DNA of 64,000 nucleotides from Selaginella moellendorffii (taxonomy: Eukaryota; Streptophyta; Lycopodiopsida; Selaginellales; Selaginellaceae). A model generated the notes under the pieces. It saw only the letters and a program-made list of their open reading frames with translations. It did not search any database and was not told the origin of the DNA. This document shows positions 1 through 8,756 of the stretch, one piece after another. A program made the translations under genes and the position numbers. The stretch's first letter is position 1; each line of letters opens with the position of its first letter. The DNA lies in contig NW_003314304.1 in NCBI RefSeq assembly GCF_000143415.4, positions 761,102-825,101 of the forward strand, read 5' to 3'.

Positions 1-6
1 AGCAAA

Positions 7-462
7 ATGGGGAAGCTGGGCAGGATCTATCATCCCGGGTGCTCACAGGGCGATGCCAAGACGTACGCGCTGGCGATCGTCCGTGCGATCCAGGAATGCG
101 GCGCGCTTACGTCGCATCAGCTGTGGGATCACGCCCAGGCCGAGGGGATTCGCACCAAGCGCCAACTAAAGCAATTCCTGCGGTGGATGAAGCAAGAGCA
201 CCTGGTGAGCACCGTCGAGCTTCCAGCCCATGGCGACAACCGCGTCTACAAGCTCCCGGACAGGATCCGCGACGATGCCATCTCTGGGGTGAGCGCTGCG
301 GCGGGGAGGATCGAGACGCCGGAAAAGGAGTACAAGATTGATCTTGGCGAGATCTGGCTCAAGAACAATCCTCGCGAGCAGCTAACCAAGTACGAGCTCC
401 GCCTCCAGGCGCGAGAGGAGAGGCGCGGCCTAGCTCCACTCATGCCTTTCTGGGATATTTGA
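7..462 (+). CDS. small conserved-looking protein, winged-helix-like
   Basis: Single-exon frame of 151 residues that opens with ATG six bases into the window and closes with TGA. I do not recognise a named family. Residues 20-75 read as alternating helices with a basic patch (RTKRQLKQFLRWMKQEHLV) followed by a short strand-turn-strand (STVELPAHGDNRVYKL), a pattern typical of a winged helix. The C-terminal part is charged and ends in a hydrophobic PLMPFWDI tail. There is no signal peptide or membrane segment. It lies convergent with the receptor kinase gene, whose stop codon is 157 bases downstream. A nucleic-acid-binding or organellar ribosome-associated role is possible, but this rests on fold impression only. 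An upstream exon outside the window cannot be excluded. Confidence 0.6.
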   Translation: MGKLGRIYHPGCSQGDAKTYALAIVRAIQECGALTSHQLWDHAQAEGIRTKRQLKQFLRWMKQEHLVSTVELPAHGDNRVYKLPDRIRDDAISGVSAAAGRIETPEKEYKIDLGEIWLKNNPREQLTKYELRLQAREERRGLAPLMPFWDI

Positions 463-618
463 GACAAGAGATCTGGTAGTTGCGATGCTCGATTCTTGTC
501 GAGGAGAAAAAAATCTAGTTGCTCGACGATGAAAGACTCTCGCCTGAGATCTTGGAAGAACTTGCGCAAGTCAGTATGATATGAAAGAGAAACGAAAGAG
601 AAGCTTCTCACCTTTGTT

Positions 619-2679
619 TTACTGGCTGGAAGTCTCGGTCCGGAATGTCTCTGCTGTGTTGCTCGATCCTCCAGTGTTGCTGCTGTGATCGAGCAACCTG
701 AGGTTCCTGAGGCCAAAGTACCAGGGTGATTTTGTCGGGAGAGGGGCGAGCTTGAGGTAGCCAAGAAACATGGCCACGACTTCGCTCATGCTCGGCCGAC
801 TCGCCTCGTCTTCGTGCGTGCACAGCAGAGCAATGTGAATCGATCGCAGGGCCTCGGTTTGCGAGTAATTTTTCGATCGTAAGAGTTCCTTATCCACGAT
901 CTCTTCCACATTTCCGCCTGGGTGAAACGACCATAACTGTGCAGGAAAAGGAAAACTTTTAAGTTCGTGCTTGAAAACTTTGCTCGAGACATACCCATTC
1001 TAGGATCCCATCGTAGTTCGGTGATAATCTGGGATCCCGGCATTTCATCCCGCAGATGATCTCTAGAAGGAGCACCCCAAAGCTGAAAACATCAGCTTTT
1101 ACTGTTAATCGTCCGCCCATGGCATACTCTGGTGCCATATATCCACTGCAAACAGCCAAAGTTGAGAAACAAAAAAACTCATACTTTACAGATTCTATAC
1201 GTACTAGGTACCCGCAATTTTTGTATCCACTGAGGTCCTGTCTTGATCAAAGAGCTTCGAGATTCCAAAGTCTGAGATCTTAGGCGTCAGGTCTTTGTCG
1301 AGAAGTATGTTGCTAGCCTTTATATCCCGGTGAATTATCTGTATCTGAGACTCCTCGTGGAGATAAGCGAGTCCCCGTGCAACTCCAATAGCAATATTGT
1401 ATCGAGTTGGCCAGTCAAGGACAATCTTGCCATTGGAATCTTGCAAAGATCAGGCCGTCAGCAGCAGCAAACATTCTCAAAGAAAAAAGACTTACTGGTT
1501 AGAGTACGATCAAGGCTCCCGTTGGGAAGATACTCGTAGACTAGCAATCTTTCATCGCCTTTGACGGAGTAGCCTCGCAGCCTGGTAAGGTTTCGATGCT
1601 GGATGCCGGTGATGATGTTAACTTCATTTACAAACTCCTGATTTCCTTGGCTAGAATGTAGAGACAATTTCTTCACTGCTACTTCAGATCCGTCAGTCAG
1701 AACACCCTACAATACGACAAAGATAAATCATATTTTTCATAACACAAGATTTACAATTACCTTGTATACTGGGCCAAATCCTCCTTGACCAAGCTTGTTT
1801 TGCTCGCCGAACTCCTTCGTTGCAAGCTTTAGCTCCTCATAATCGAAAGTGAGAGATCGTCCTTCAAAACTATCTGAAAAGCCAGGAACATTAATTGAAA
1901 ATCACAGGCAAGTTTCTTATACCTCCAAATTCTCCATGTTGCCGCAGTGACGAGCTCTGATCATCCAAACGCCGATTTTGACGACTTTTCGTCCGGAAGC
2001 AAAATACTAAAACCCCGACAGCAGCAGCCAAGGCTGCTACAGCACCGGCAGTTACCCCCACAATCACTCCTGTTCTCGAGGAGCTACCTTGAAATATAGA
2101 AAACGTTGTTTGAGTGTTACCAGTATATTTACTACTTCTATACCTTTGCGAGCTTCCGGGATTTCTGGAGGGATGGCTACTGGAGTTACCGCGGGCGACA
2201 AGTCTCCTGGCAGCTCATAACCTTCAAAAGAGAAAAACAACAATCTTTTAAGATGGAAGAACAAAAACTTCGTACAAACCTGGGATGAAATTGTAGTTCT
2301 CGAAGCGGAGGTAGCATCTATAGCTACTGCTGTTCACCCAATACTGCGCACCCACGGTGAGAGGAGCTGCTTCATCGATCCCATCCCTGGCAATGTTGAA
2401 ACACTGGCCGCAATCTCCCTGGGACATGTTGTAGCACTCGCAGTAGCCAAAGACTGTGTCGGGATACTTGCCAAAGCCATAGCTCGCGGAGTCATTGCGA
2501 GGAACGGTCTTGAAGAGAAAGCCAAGAACCACATCGAGGTTTAGCTTGAAAGCGCTGCCTGGAGTGGTCTTGCGCGTGTTGGAGTAGACGATATTGGGGG
2601 AAATGCCCGAAGGCACGCTCGCAAAAACCCCGCGGCACAGGAACACGAGCAAGAACACAGCGACAGCCCTCCTCTCCAT
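619..2679 (-). CDS. cysteine-rich receptor-like kinase with a single DUF26 domain
   Basis: Eight exons fit (complement 619-936, 995-1145, 1205-1439, 1496-1706, 1761-1873, 1923-2087, 2144-2221, 2280-2679) and give 556 codons in phase. The start is the ATG at 2679, which opens a clear signal peptide ([20 protein letters not shown]). Next come one DUF26/Gnk2 ectodomain with its Cys core ([14 protein letters not shown]), a short linker, a transmembrane helix and a Ser/Thr kinase. Kinase landmarks are all present: glycine loop ([11 protein letters not shown]), VAVKK lysine, [11 protein letters not shown], and activation-segment [11 protein letters not shown] assembled across the exon 6/7 junction. 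It is an RD kinase and looks active. Such kinases sense apoplastic or redox cues at the plasma membrane. Unusually it has one DUF26 copy, whereas most angiosperm CRKs have two. Confidence 0.9.
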
Positions 2680-3034
2680 CTTCAAGAACAAAGAAGATTT
2701 CGTCGATCGATCGATCGAACTGGAGTACTATACCTCGAAATATCACCGCCGCCTACATTCGCCAGGCTCCATCGATGCCGCGATCGCCGCCGCCGATCGG
2801 CGCTGTGCGCGATAAGATCTCCCGCCGCCGCCGCAAGAACAAAACCTACGACGACAACGCTGGAGGAAGTGCCCGGCATTTTCTTTCTTTTCTAGTCGGT
2901 TGTCAGCTACAATACTAGTATTTTAAAGGGCTCGTTGACGGAATCTCACAAGAGTAACAGAATATCCAAGACTAGTTAGTTAACAGAATATCCACATTTT
3001 GCGATTAGAATCTTCCTAGATAGTTTGTTGTTAG
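2680..3034. other. intergenic: promoter of receptor kinase, 3' flank of bZIP gene
   Basis: The sequence holds the presumed 5' leader of the receptor kinase, including a short run of GATC-type repeats (2702-2717), and the 3' flank of the bZIP gene. No coding exon, RNA gene or clear TATA element was recognised. Confidence 0.5.
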
Positions 3035-4936
3035 CTATCCAGTGACAAGGCGGGGTTGAGGCGGTAGCATGCACGAGTATGTCACGTACTTGACGCTGTC
3101 CACCAAAACCACCACGAAAATTCGAGCCAGATCTTTCGATCCAGTCGATGGAACTTGCTTTGGATTGAAGATCGAGACGACCATCGAGGACGGCCGCTGG
3201 CTCTTCTCAGAGAAATTGCCTCCTCCTCCTGTGGAACTGGAGTTGAATTGCTTACCTCCTCCTGGCGAGGACGACGATGGTCCTGGCGGAAGAGGCACCG
3301 CCGAGAGATTCCTGCGGTAGCTGCCGCTTCTCTTCGCAGAAGTCGTCGGGGATTCCTGCGGGGGCCGAGGTTCCGGACTTATCTCGAACTGGAACACCTC
3401 GTTGCAAGCACCAGTGCTGAAAGGTGTGCCTGGAAAGACGACCAAGTTGTTAGTTAGCGCGAGATGTTCTTGCAAGACTTTACCTGCGAGATCATTCAAA
3501 ATCTTTCGCTGAGGATCGTCGGTATCAACGTCGCTGGGTGGAAGCGCTCGAAATGCTATATCCTGGAACACTCCCGAGTTCAAGAGCGCTGGAGCGTGAC
3601 TTGCACCGCTACGCTGAGCAGCGGTCGAAGTGGGAGAAGTGGAAGCTGACGAGTCCCTGCTGCTCGCAACGAAAACGCTCGCGGCTTTGTCCCCGGCCAT
3701 CACTGCTTGGATGACGAGATCGCCATCTACTTTCACTACTTGGTTGTCGCGAGGGAACAGCAGCGACGCCGGAAACCGCTGAGTTGCGTTGCCATACGTG
3801 CTCACGTTAGCCGGAAACATACTCCCATCGATCACCGCTCCACTCTTGTCCTGCCGCTCACACTTGCTCTCTAGCTTGTAACCATCCCCTGGAGACCAGG
3901 CCAGCTTCGAAGATTCGTTGCGCTCGTCCTCCAAGCCCATCAAAACTCTACCACCTATCCTGGCTTGTGCTGGATCCGACGAAACGTAGGCCCGAATCTG
4001 TCCAGTTCTCTGCGTCACCGGTATTCCCAGATCGAGAGGGAACACCAGCGCCATCACACAAAGCAACCCGAGAGCCGCCACACTCGCCAACTTCTTCGTT
4101 TTCCCAGAAGCTGTGGAGGACGTCGACGATGGTTTCTTCGTGGAATTCTCGTCTTTGGAAACCTTGGCACGCTTCACGCTCTTCACCGCCGAAGCTTGCG
4201 TCTTGAGTCGCGGGATCGGCACTGGAGGAGCACTGCTCCCGGGACGAAGAACGTATCCTCCGGGATACTGATACACCGGCATTCCCATGGGAGGAGGAGG
4301 AGCGTAAGCTCCCGGCTTGCCACCACCATTCCTCGAGTGATAGTAGTACGCGAGCTGGTTGCGAAGATTCACATTCTCGGCGCTGATGAGACTCACCGTG
4401 TTGTTAAGCTCGGCCACCGTCGCGTTGAGAGTCCGGACCCTTTCTTCCAGATCGTCCACATACGCTTTCTTTCTCTGCCGAGATAGCTGCGCGCTCTCCC
4501 TGTTACGCATCAACCTGGCCTTCCTTTTCACCTCTTCATCGTCGCCGCCATCGCCCTCTTCTTGCTTCTCCTCCTGGGCGTACTCTACCTTGCGCTTGCC
4601 AAGCCTCTTGATCGGGCGGCTCGAGTTGGATTCTCCCGATGAGCTGGGCTTGTTGCTGTCGGATCCGGCCTCCTCGTCCTTGATAGTCTCCTCGCGGCTG
4701 GAGCTATTGCTGTGCTGCGTGATGGCGCTGCTGGGAGATCCCGTGGCCTCTTTCGGGAATGGCGGCCCCTCGAGAAATTCCGGCAGGAAATCCCCCAGAG
4801 AAGCTGAATCGCAGTCATCCAGAGGCGAGGAATTCTCCAGAAAGAGCGAGACCCAGTCCTGATCGTCCAGATTCTCTAGATCCTCTGGGAAATCTGCTGG
4901 ATCGGGAAGATCCAAGAGCTCTGCATCTAGTGCCAT
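3035..4936 (-). CDS. membrane-anchored bZIP transcription factor (bZIP17/28/49 type)
   Basis: This is an ER-stress or salt-stress regulator of the plant ATF6-like class: held in the ER membrane, moved to Golgi, cleaved by S1P/S2P, then nuclear. In order it has an acidic N-terminus (1-60), a bZIP domain at about 137-198 (RNRESAQLSRQRKKAYV then a leucine zipper), a single hydrophobic segment at about 283-300 (LASVAALGLLCVMALVFP), and a lumenal domain containing RxLx candidate S1P sites, GGRVLM just after the membrane and RRNLS further on. The conserved C-terminal block (IFVVVLVDSVKYVTYSCMLP) matches this class. I start at the ATG at 4936; an upstream in-frame ATG at 5032 would add 32 residues. 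The frame is open throughout, but 3430-3483 looks like a 54-nt intron that happens to be in phase, making the product about 615 residues. Confidence 0.9.
   Translation of the reverse strand: MALDAELLDLPDPADFPEDLENLDDQDWVSLFLENSSPLDDCDSASLGDFLPEFLEGPPFPKEATGSPSSAITQHSNSSSREETIKDEEAGSDSNKPSSSGESNSSRPIKRLGKRKVEYAQEEKQEEGDGGDDEEVKRKARLMRNRESAQLSRQRKKAYVDDLEERVRTLNATVAELNNTVSLISAENVNLRNQLAYYYHSRNGGGKPGAYAPPPPMGMPVYQYPGGYVLRPGSSAPPVPIPRLKTQASAVKSVKRAKVSKDENSTKKPSSTSSTASGKTKKLASVAALGLLCVMALVFPLDLGIPVTQRTGQIRAYVSSDPAQARIGGRVLMGLEDERNESSKLAWSPGDGYKLESKCERQDKSGAVIDGSMFPANVSTYGNATQRFPASLLFPRDNQVVKVDGDLVIQAVMAGDKAASVFVASSRDSSASTSPTSTAAQRSGASHAPALLNSGVFQDIAFRALPPSDVDTDDPQRKILNDLAGKVLQEHLALTNNLVVFPGTPFSTGACNEVFQFEISPEPRPPQESPTTSAKRSGSYRRNLSAVPLPPGPSSSSPGGGKQFNSSSTGGGGNFSEKSQRPSSMVVSIFNPKQVPSTGSKDLARIFVVVLVDSVKYVTYSCMLPPQPRLVTG
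3430..3483 (-). other. probable 54-nt phase-preserving intron inside the bZIP gene
   Basis: On the minus strand this stretch begins GTAAAG, ends TTTCCAG and contains CTAAC about 25 nt before its end, so it has donor, branch-point and acceptor signals. It is exactly 18 codons long and has no stop, so an ORF caller reads through it. Other introns in this window are 45-75 nt. Confidence 0.65.
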
Positions 4937-5067
4937 GGCCAAACCTCGATCGAGCACCGTGCCGGTCAAATCACGCCATCGTTCGCTCCGAACCCTAACA
5001 CTCGGGAATGAAATTCCTAGGCATATTTGCATATTCCAATGCCAGTTAATCTGGGCCGCTGGATCTC
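4937..5067. promoter_or_regulatory. 131-bp divergent intergenic region, bZIP / PPR
   Basis: The start codons of the bZIP gene (4936, minus) and the PPR gene (5068, plus) are 131 bp apart, so any 5' leaders and core promoters must share this sequence. No canonical TATA was seen. If the bZIP upstream ATG at 5032 is used the gap shrinks to 35 bp. Confidence 0.6.
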
Positions 5068-7359
5068 ATGGGCGGCATGACAGCCGTCGATCCTCCCGCG
5101 CTTGTCCTCTTCCAAGAGGAGTCCGCCATCGCCCGCGCCGTCAAGGAATGCGCCAGGCTCAAAGATCTCTCCAAGGCTCGCCGATTGGAATCGCTCGTCC
5201 AGCGCAGCGAGGAGCATGGATCCAGCAGATACCTCGCGAATTTGCTGGTGGAGATGTTTGGGAAATGCGGCAGCGTGGAGGACGCGCGCGCCGTTTTCGA
5301 CCGGATCGAGCAGCCCAATGTCTTTTCCTGGAGCATCCTTCTCACGGCATATGTCCAGAACGGCGATCTGCGAGAGGCGGAGATGGTCTTCGATCGAATG
5401 CCCGATCGCAATGTCTTCTCCTGGACGACCATGATCACTGGCTACGCTTCCAGTGGCGATGTCGATCGCGCGAAGAAGATCTTCGACCGGATGCCAGAGC
5501 CCAATGTCGTCTCCTGGACGGCGATGCTCACAGCGTACTCGCAGAACGGGCTCATCAAGGAAGCGGCCGATCTGTTCGAATCCATGCCCGAGAGAACGAT
5601 CGTCTCGTGGAACGCGATGCTAGCGGCGTTCGCCAAGAATGGATTCGTGGACGAGGCAAGAAAACTCTTCGATTCAATGAAGCTGCGAGACACTGGATCT
5701 TGGAACATCATGCTCGCAGCATATGCCCAGAGTGGGCATCTTGGAGAGGCCGATAAGATCCTCTCTCAGATGCTCGATGTGGATATGGTTTCCTGGAACA
5801 CGATGATAGTCGCGTATGGAAACACTGGAGACATGGCTATGGCTAGAAAGATGTTCCAGGAGATGCCCAGGAGAGATGTGGTTACTTGGAACTCAATGAT
5901 CGCGGCAAGCTCCGCGAATGGGCATTTGGAGGACGCGCGTTTCTACTTCGATTCGATGCCACAGAGGGATTCCGTGTCGTGGAACACGATGATCAAGGCG
6001 CTGGGCCAGCACGGCTATGTGGAAGAAGCCTACGCTCTCTTCAAATCGATCCCACAGAAGAACTTCCTCTCGTGGGTCGTGATTCTCACGGTTTACGCGC
6101 AAAGAGGCCGGATTGCCGACGCGAGAGCTATCTTCGATCGAATGCCCAAGGAGAATCTCATGCCTTGGAACATCATGGTGGCAGCGTACGTAGAGAGCGG
6201 CCTCGTCGACGAGGCCAAGGAGTTTTTCGACCAGCTCATGCCGGAGCACAACGTCGTGTCTTGGAACGCGCTCATCGCTGGCTACGCTCACCAGGGACGA
6301 GCGAACGAAGGAAAGCGGCTCTTTGATTCGATGATGGAGAAGAACCTCGTCACTCGCAACGCTCTTCTGCTGGCTTACACCGAAGCTGGCGATGTCCGAG
6401 CAGCAAAAGAGTTTTTTGAGACCATGCCCGAGAGAGATGTCGCGTCTTTCACGACGCTCATCGCAGGATATGGCCAGTCGGGCGACTTCCAGGCGGCAAA
6501 ACGAGTCTTCGATCTTCTTCCACAGCCGGACATGATTTCGTGGAGCACCATGATCGCAGTTTACGCGCAGAATGATCAACTCGCTTTAGCGGAGAAGATG
6601 TTCCACGCCTTGCCCGAGTGGGACGTGAAAGCTTGCAACGCGATTATAGTCGCTTACGGGCAGCACAACGAGCTGGAGAAGGCGATCTTCATGTTCGAGA
6701 CGATGCCCAAGAAGGATATCGCGTCGTTCAATGCGATGGTTACTGCGTTTGCTCGATACGGTCACCTGGAAGAAGCCCGAGTTTTGTTTGAGAGGATGCC
6801 GAGGAGAGATAGAGTCTCGTGGACAGCTCTCGTCTCCTCGTACGCTCACGCAGGTCACCTCTGGACTGCTCGAAGTTTGTTCGAGAGAACTCTCGACCGG
6901 GACGTGATCATCTGGAACTTGATCATCTCGGCTCTCGCATCCAGCGTGCAGTTCCAGCAGGCGTTTGAGATCTTCCGGGAGATGAGAATGGAAGGATTCA
7001 AGCCGGACGAGACCACTTTCATCGGGCTCTTGAGCGGTTGTAGCCATGGAGGCCTGCTGGAGGAGAGCTTGGCTTATCTCATGTCGATGCAAGGCGACCA
7101 TGGATTGACGCCATCCTCGGAGCACTACTCCTGCTTCATCGACATTCTGGGACGAGTCGGACAGCTGGAGAGGGCCGAGGACGTGATCTTCAACACGAAA
7201 GTTGCTCCAGTCGCGGTGAGAACGCTCTTGAGCGCCTGTAACGTTCATGGCGATTCTCGTTTTGGGAGCCGAGTTGCCGGACGAGCTCTCAAGCTCGAGG
7301 ATGACAGCAGTGTCGCCTATATCCTCCTCTCCAACATCTATGCCGCTGCCCCGACGTGA
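5068..7359 (+). CDS. pentatricopeptide repeat protein, S-type repeat array
   Basis: Intronless frame of 763 residues. It is a sequence-specific organellar RNA-binding protein, probably acting in RNA editing or processing in mitochondria or plastids. From about residue 55 to 600 it is an almost uninterrupted series of 31-residue S-type repeats of the form (VVSWNAMLAAFAKNGFVDEA) followed by xxLFDxMPxRD, without the usual P and L spacers. One P-like repeat (GFKPDETTFIGLLSGCSHGG) and an E1-like region ending ILLSNIYAA follow. The E region stops abruptly at AAAPT, and no E+ or DYW domain is present, so catalysis would need a partner protein. The ATG at 5068 is used; a second ATG lies four codons in. 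It is divergent from the bZIP gene. Confidence 0.9.
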   Translation: MGGMTAVDPPALVLFQEESAIARAVKECARLKDLSKARRLESLVQRSEEHGSSRYLANLLVEMFGKCGSVEDARAVFDRIEQPNVFSWSILLTAYVQNGDLREAEMVFDRMPDRNVFSWTTMITGYASSGDVDRAKKIFDRMPEPNVVSWTAMLTAYSQNGLIKEAADLFESMPERTIVSWNAMLAAFAKNGFVDEARKLFDSMKLRDTGSWNIMLAAYAQSGHLGEADKILSQMLDVDMVSWNTMIVAYGNTGDMAMARKMFQEMPRRDVVTWNSMIAASSANGHLEDARFYFDSMPQRDSVSWNTMIKALGQHGYVEEAYALFKSIPQKNFLSWVVILTVYAQRGRIADARAIFDRMPKENLMPWNIMVAAYVESGLVDEAKEFFDQLMPEHNVVSWNALIAGYAHQGRANEGKRLFDSMMEKNLVTRNALLLAYTEAGDVRAAKEFFETMPERDVASFTTLIAGYGQSGDFQAAKRVFDLLPQPDMISWSTMIAVYAQNDQLALAEKMFHALPEWDVKACNAIIVAYGQHNELEKAIFMFETMPKKDIASFNAMVTAFARYGHLEEARVLFERMPRRDRVSWTALVSSYAHAGHLWTARSLFERTLDRDVIIWNLIISALASSVQFQQAFEIFREMRMEGFKPDETTFIGLLSGCSHGGLLEESLAYLMSMQGDHGLTPSSEHYSCFIDILGRVGQLERAEDVIFNTKVAPVAVRTLLSACNVHGDSRFGSRVAGRALKLEDDSSVAYILLSNIYAAAPT

Positions 7360-7575
7360 AAACTTCTGAAAGAAACTTGGAAGCGATGGATCCATTGATA
7401 GATAGATCTCGCCACCTCCAATCGAAGTTTCGTTTTGCCTTTTCTATTCGAAACTGTAGGTGTGATTTCTTGAAGCTTTGCTAATCTGAGCTTCGCCAAC
7501 ACGGAAAGGAGGATTGACGCATCAGGAAACTTGATAAGAGTTTTTGCATGGAGTAATCGTCACACTTGGCTCGAC

Positions 7576-7584
7576 TTTATATAC
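7576..7584 (+). promoter_or_regulatory. TATA-like element upstream of secreted peptide gene
   Basis: TTTATATAC lies about 50 bases before the ATG at 7631, a plausible core promoter spacing for a short leader. Confidence 0.4.
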
Positions 7585-7630
7585 AGGCTTTCTCCAACAA
7601 TACAAATCGACCTTGTACTAGTTGTACACC

Positions 7631-7921
7631 ATGAAGGCTGCTCTAGTTTTCCTTGTGTTTGTGTTTGCTATCGAGGTTTCATTCTCTTCTTCGAGGAGGG
7701 AGCTCTTGGCTTTGGATGATAGAGTTGATGTCCAAGTTCTTCAACAAGATCCCAGTTCTCCTTTGCCTCCTCTCAGGTTGATGGACGATGATGATGATGA
7801 TAAAGGCAAGCAGAAGAACAATAACAACAACAACAACAACAACATTAACATCAACATCAACGTCTGTCCGGGGCTTGCAAAGAACACTTCCGTGGATCAT
7901 GTAGATTCAAAGAATATATAA
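7631..7921 (+). CDS. small secreted Asn-rich protein (hypothetical)
   Basis: A 96-residue frame starting at the ATG at 7631. Residues 1-23 form a clean signal peptide (MKAALVFLVFVFAIEVSFSS). The mature part contains RRELLALDDRVDVQVLQ, a Pro/Ser segment, a run of six Asp, nine Asn in a row, alternating Asn-Ile, and a single Cys. I recognise no family. The Arg-Arg plus acidic stretch resembles propeptides that are processed, and the homopolymer tracts come from AAC/AAT and GAT repeats and so may vary in length. A TATA-like box lies about 50 bp upstream. It is convergent with the hydrophobic protein gene at 8004-8516. The signal peptide makes it more likely real than random; function unknown. 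Confidence 0.5.
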   Translation: MKAALVFLVFVFAIEVSFSSSRRELLALDDRVDVQVLQQDPSSPLPPLRLMDDDDDDKGKQKNNNNNNNNNINININVCPGLAKNTSVDHVDSKNI

Positions 7922-8003
7922 CGAAGGACTAGAAAGAAGGAGAATGACAAGGCGAAATGGTCGAGATGTAAGAAACGTTTGGGGTAATCTTAACATAGCT
8001 CCT

Positions 8004-8516
8004 TCATAACTTTTTTAGGATCCATGCCGCCGCCACCATGCAGCTTCCACAAATCGTGGAAGCACCCAAGAGACTATTGCCAATCTTTGTTCCCAGCAGT
8101 GAGGCATTTGTCGTTGCTGCGTCCTCAAATGATCTCCCAAGTTCCACGCAAGCTTGTTCCAGTGGTCTTATTGCGGCGCCACCTTTTGCTAGTGATTCTC
8201 CAAGCTCAGCCCCGCCTGCTACCACAGGATTTCCAGGTGCTTCTACTGCTTCCAGTGATTTCGCAACCAGAGCGCTACCTTTTACTGCCGCATCTAGAGA
8301 ATTTCCAAACGCAGTACTGCCTGTTTCAAGAGATTTTCCAAGTGTGTGGATTGATCTTCCAAGACCTAAAGATATCGTGGTTGCGTCCATGGATCTTCCT
8401 GCTTCCAGTAGTTCGACCCTGGATTCCAGCCTTCTTAGCGATATGATCCCGCCGAGCCCAGCTCCTATAGCTATTCCTATGCAGCCAAATTTCACATCCT
8501 GCTTCCAGGCCCCCAT
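8004..8516 (-). CDS. glycine-rich hydrophobic membrane protein, GRM-like
   Basis: Intronless frame of 170 residues starting at the ATG at 8516. The N-terminus carries a glycine-zipper membrane segment (GCIGIAIGAGLGGIISL). The middle is built of loose repeats of the type G-(K/N/E/R)-SL-(E/D)-x(A/T), for example LGKSLETGSTAFGNSLDAAV and LGESLAKGG, and a second hydrophobic segment (LLGASTICGSCMVAAAWIL) ends the chain. The same vocabulary (GKSLE, GGKAL, glycine zippers) is used by the 219-residue protein at 23250, so I place the two in one loose family, by inference. No known domain was recognised. Possible location is an organelle or endomembrane. Confidence 0.65.
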   Translation of the reverse strand: MGAWKQDVKFGCIGIAIGAGLGGIISLRRLESRVELLEAGRSMDATTISLGLGRSIHTLGKSLETGSTAFGNSLDAAVKGSALVAKSLEAVEAPGNPVVAGGAELGESLAKGGAAIRPLEQACVELGRSFEDAATTNASLLGTKIGNSLLGASTICGSCMVAAAWILKKL

Positions 8517-8756
8517 TTAAGAATGTGCTTCGCAAACTATGTCTTTAATAGCATAGTGAGCTTTTTAAAGCTTTTTAGCAGCGCTTGAAGAGTTTTCATT
8601 CTAGCATATTCTCAGTCTATTTTAATCTTTGAACACATTTGACTCTAAAGCGTTGTGACTTTAAGGCCTAGGAAAGGATATGCGTTGATGTTAGTTTAAG
8701 CTGTCTCTGTTCATAAAAAACTTGTGCTCGATCGATCACTTGGGTTAATCAAAGCA

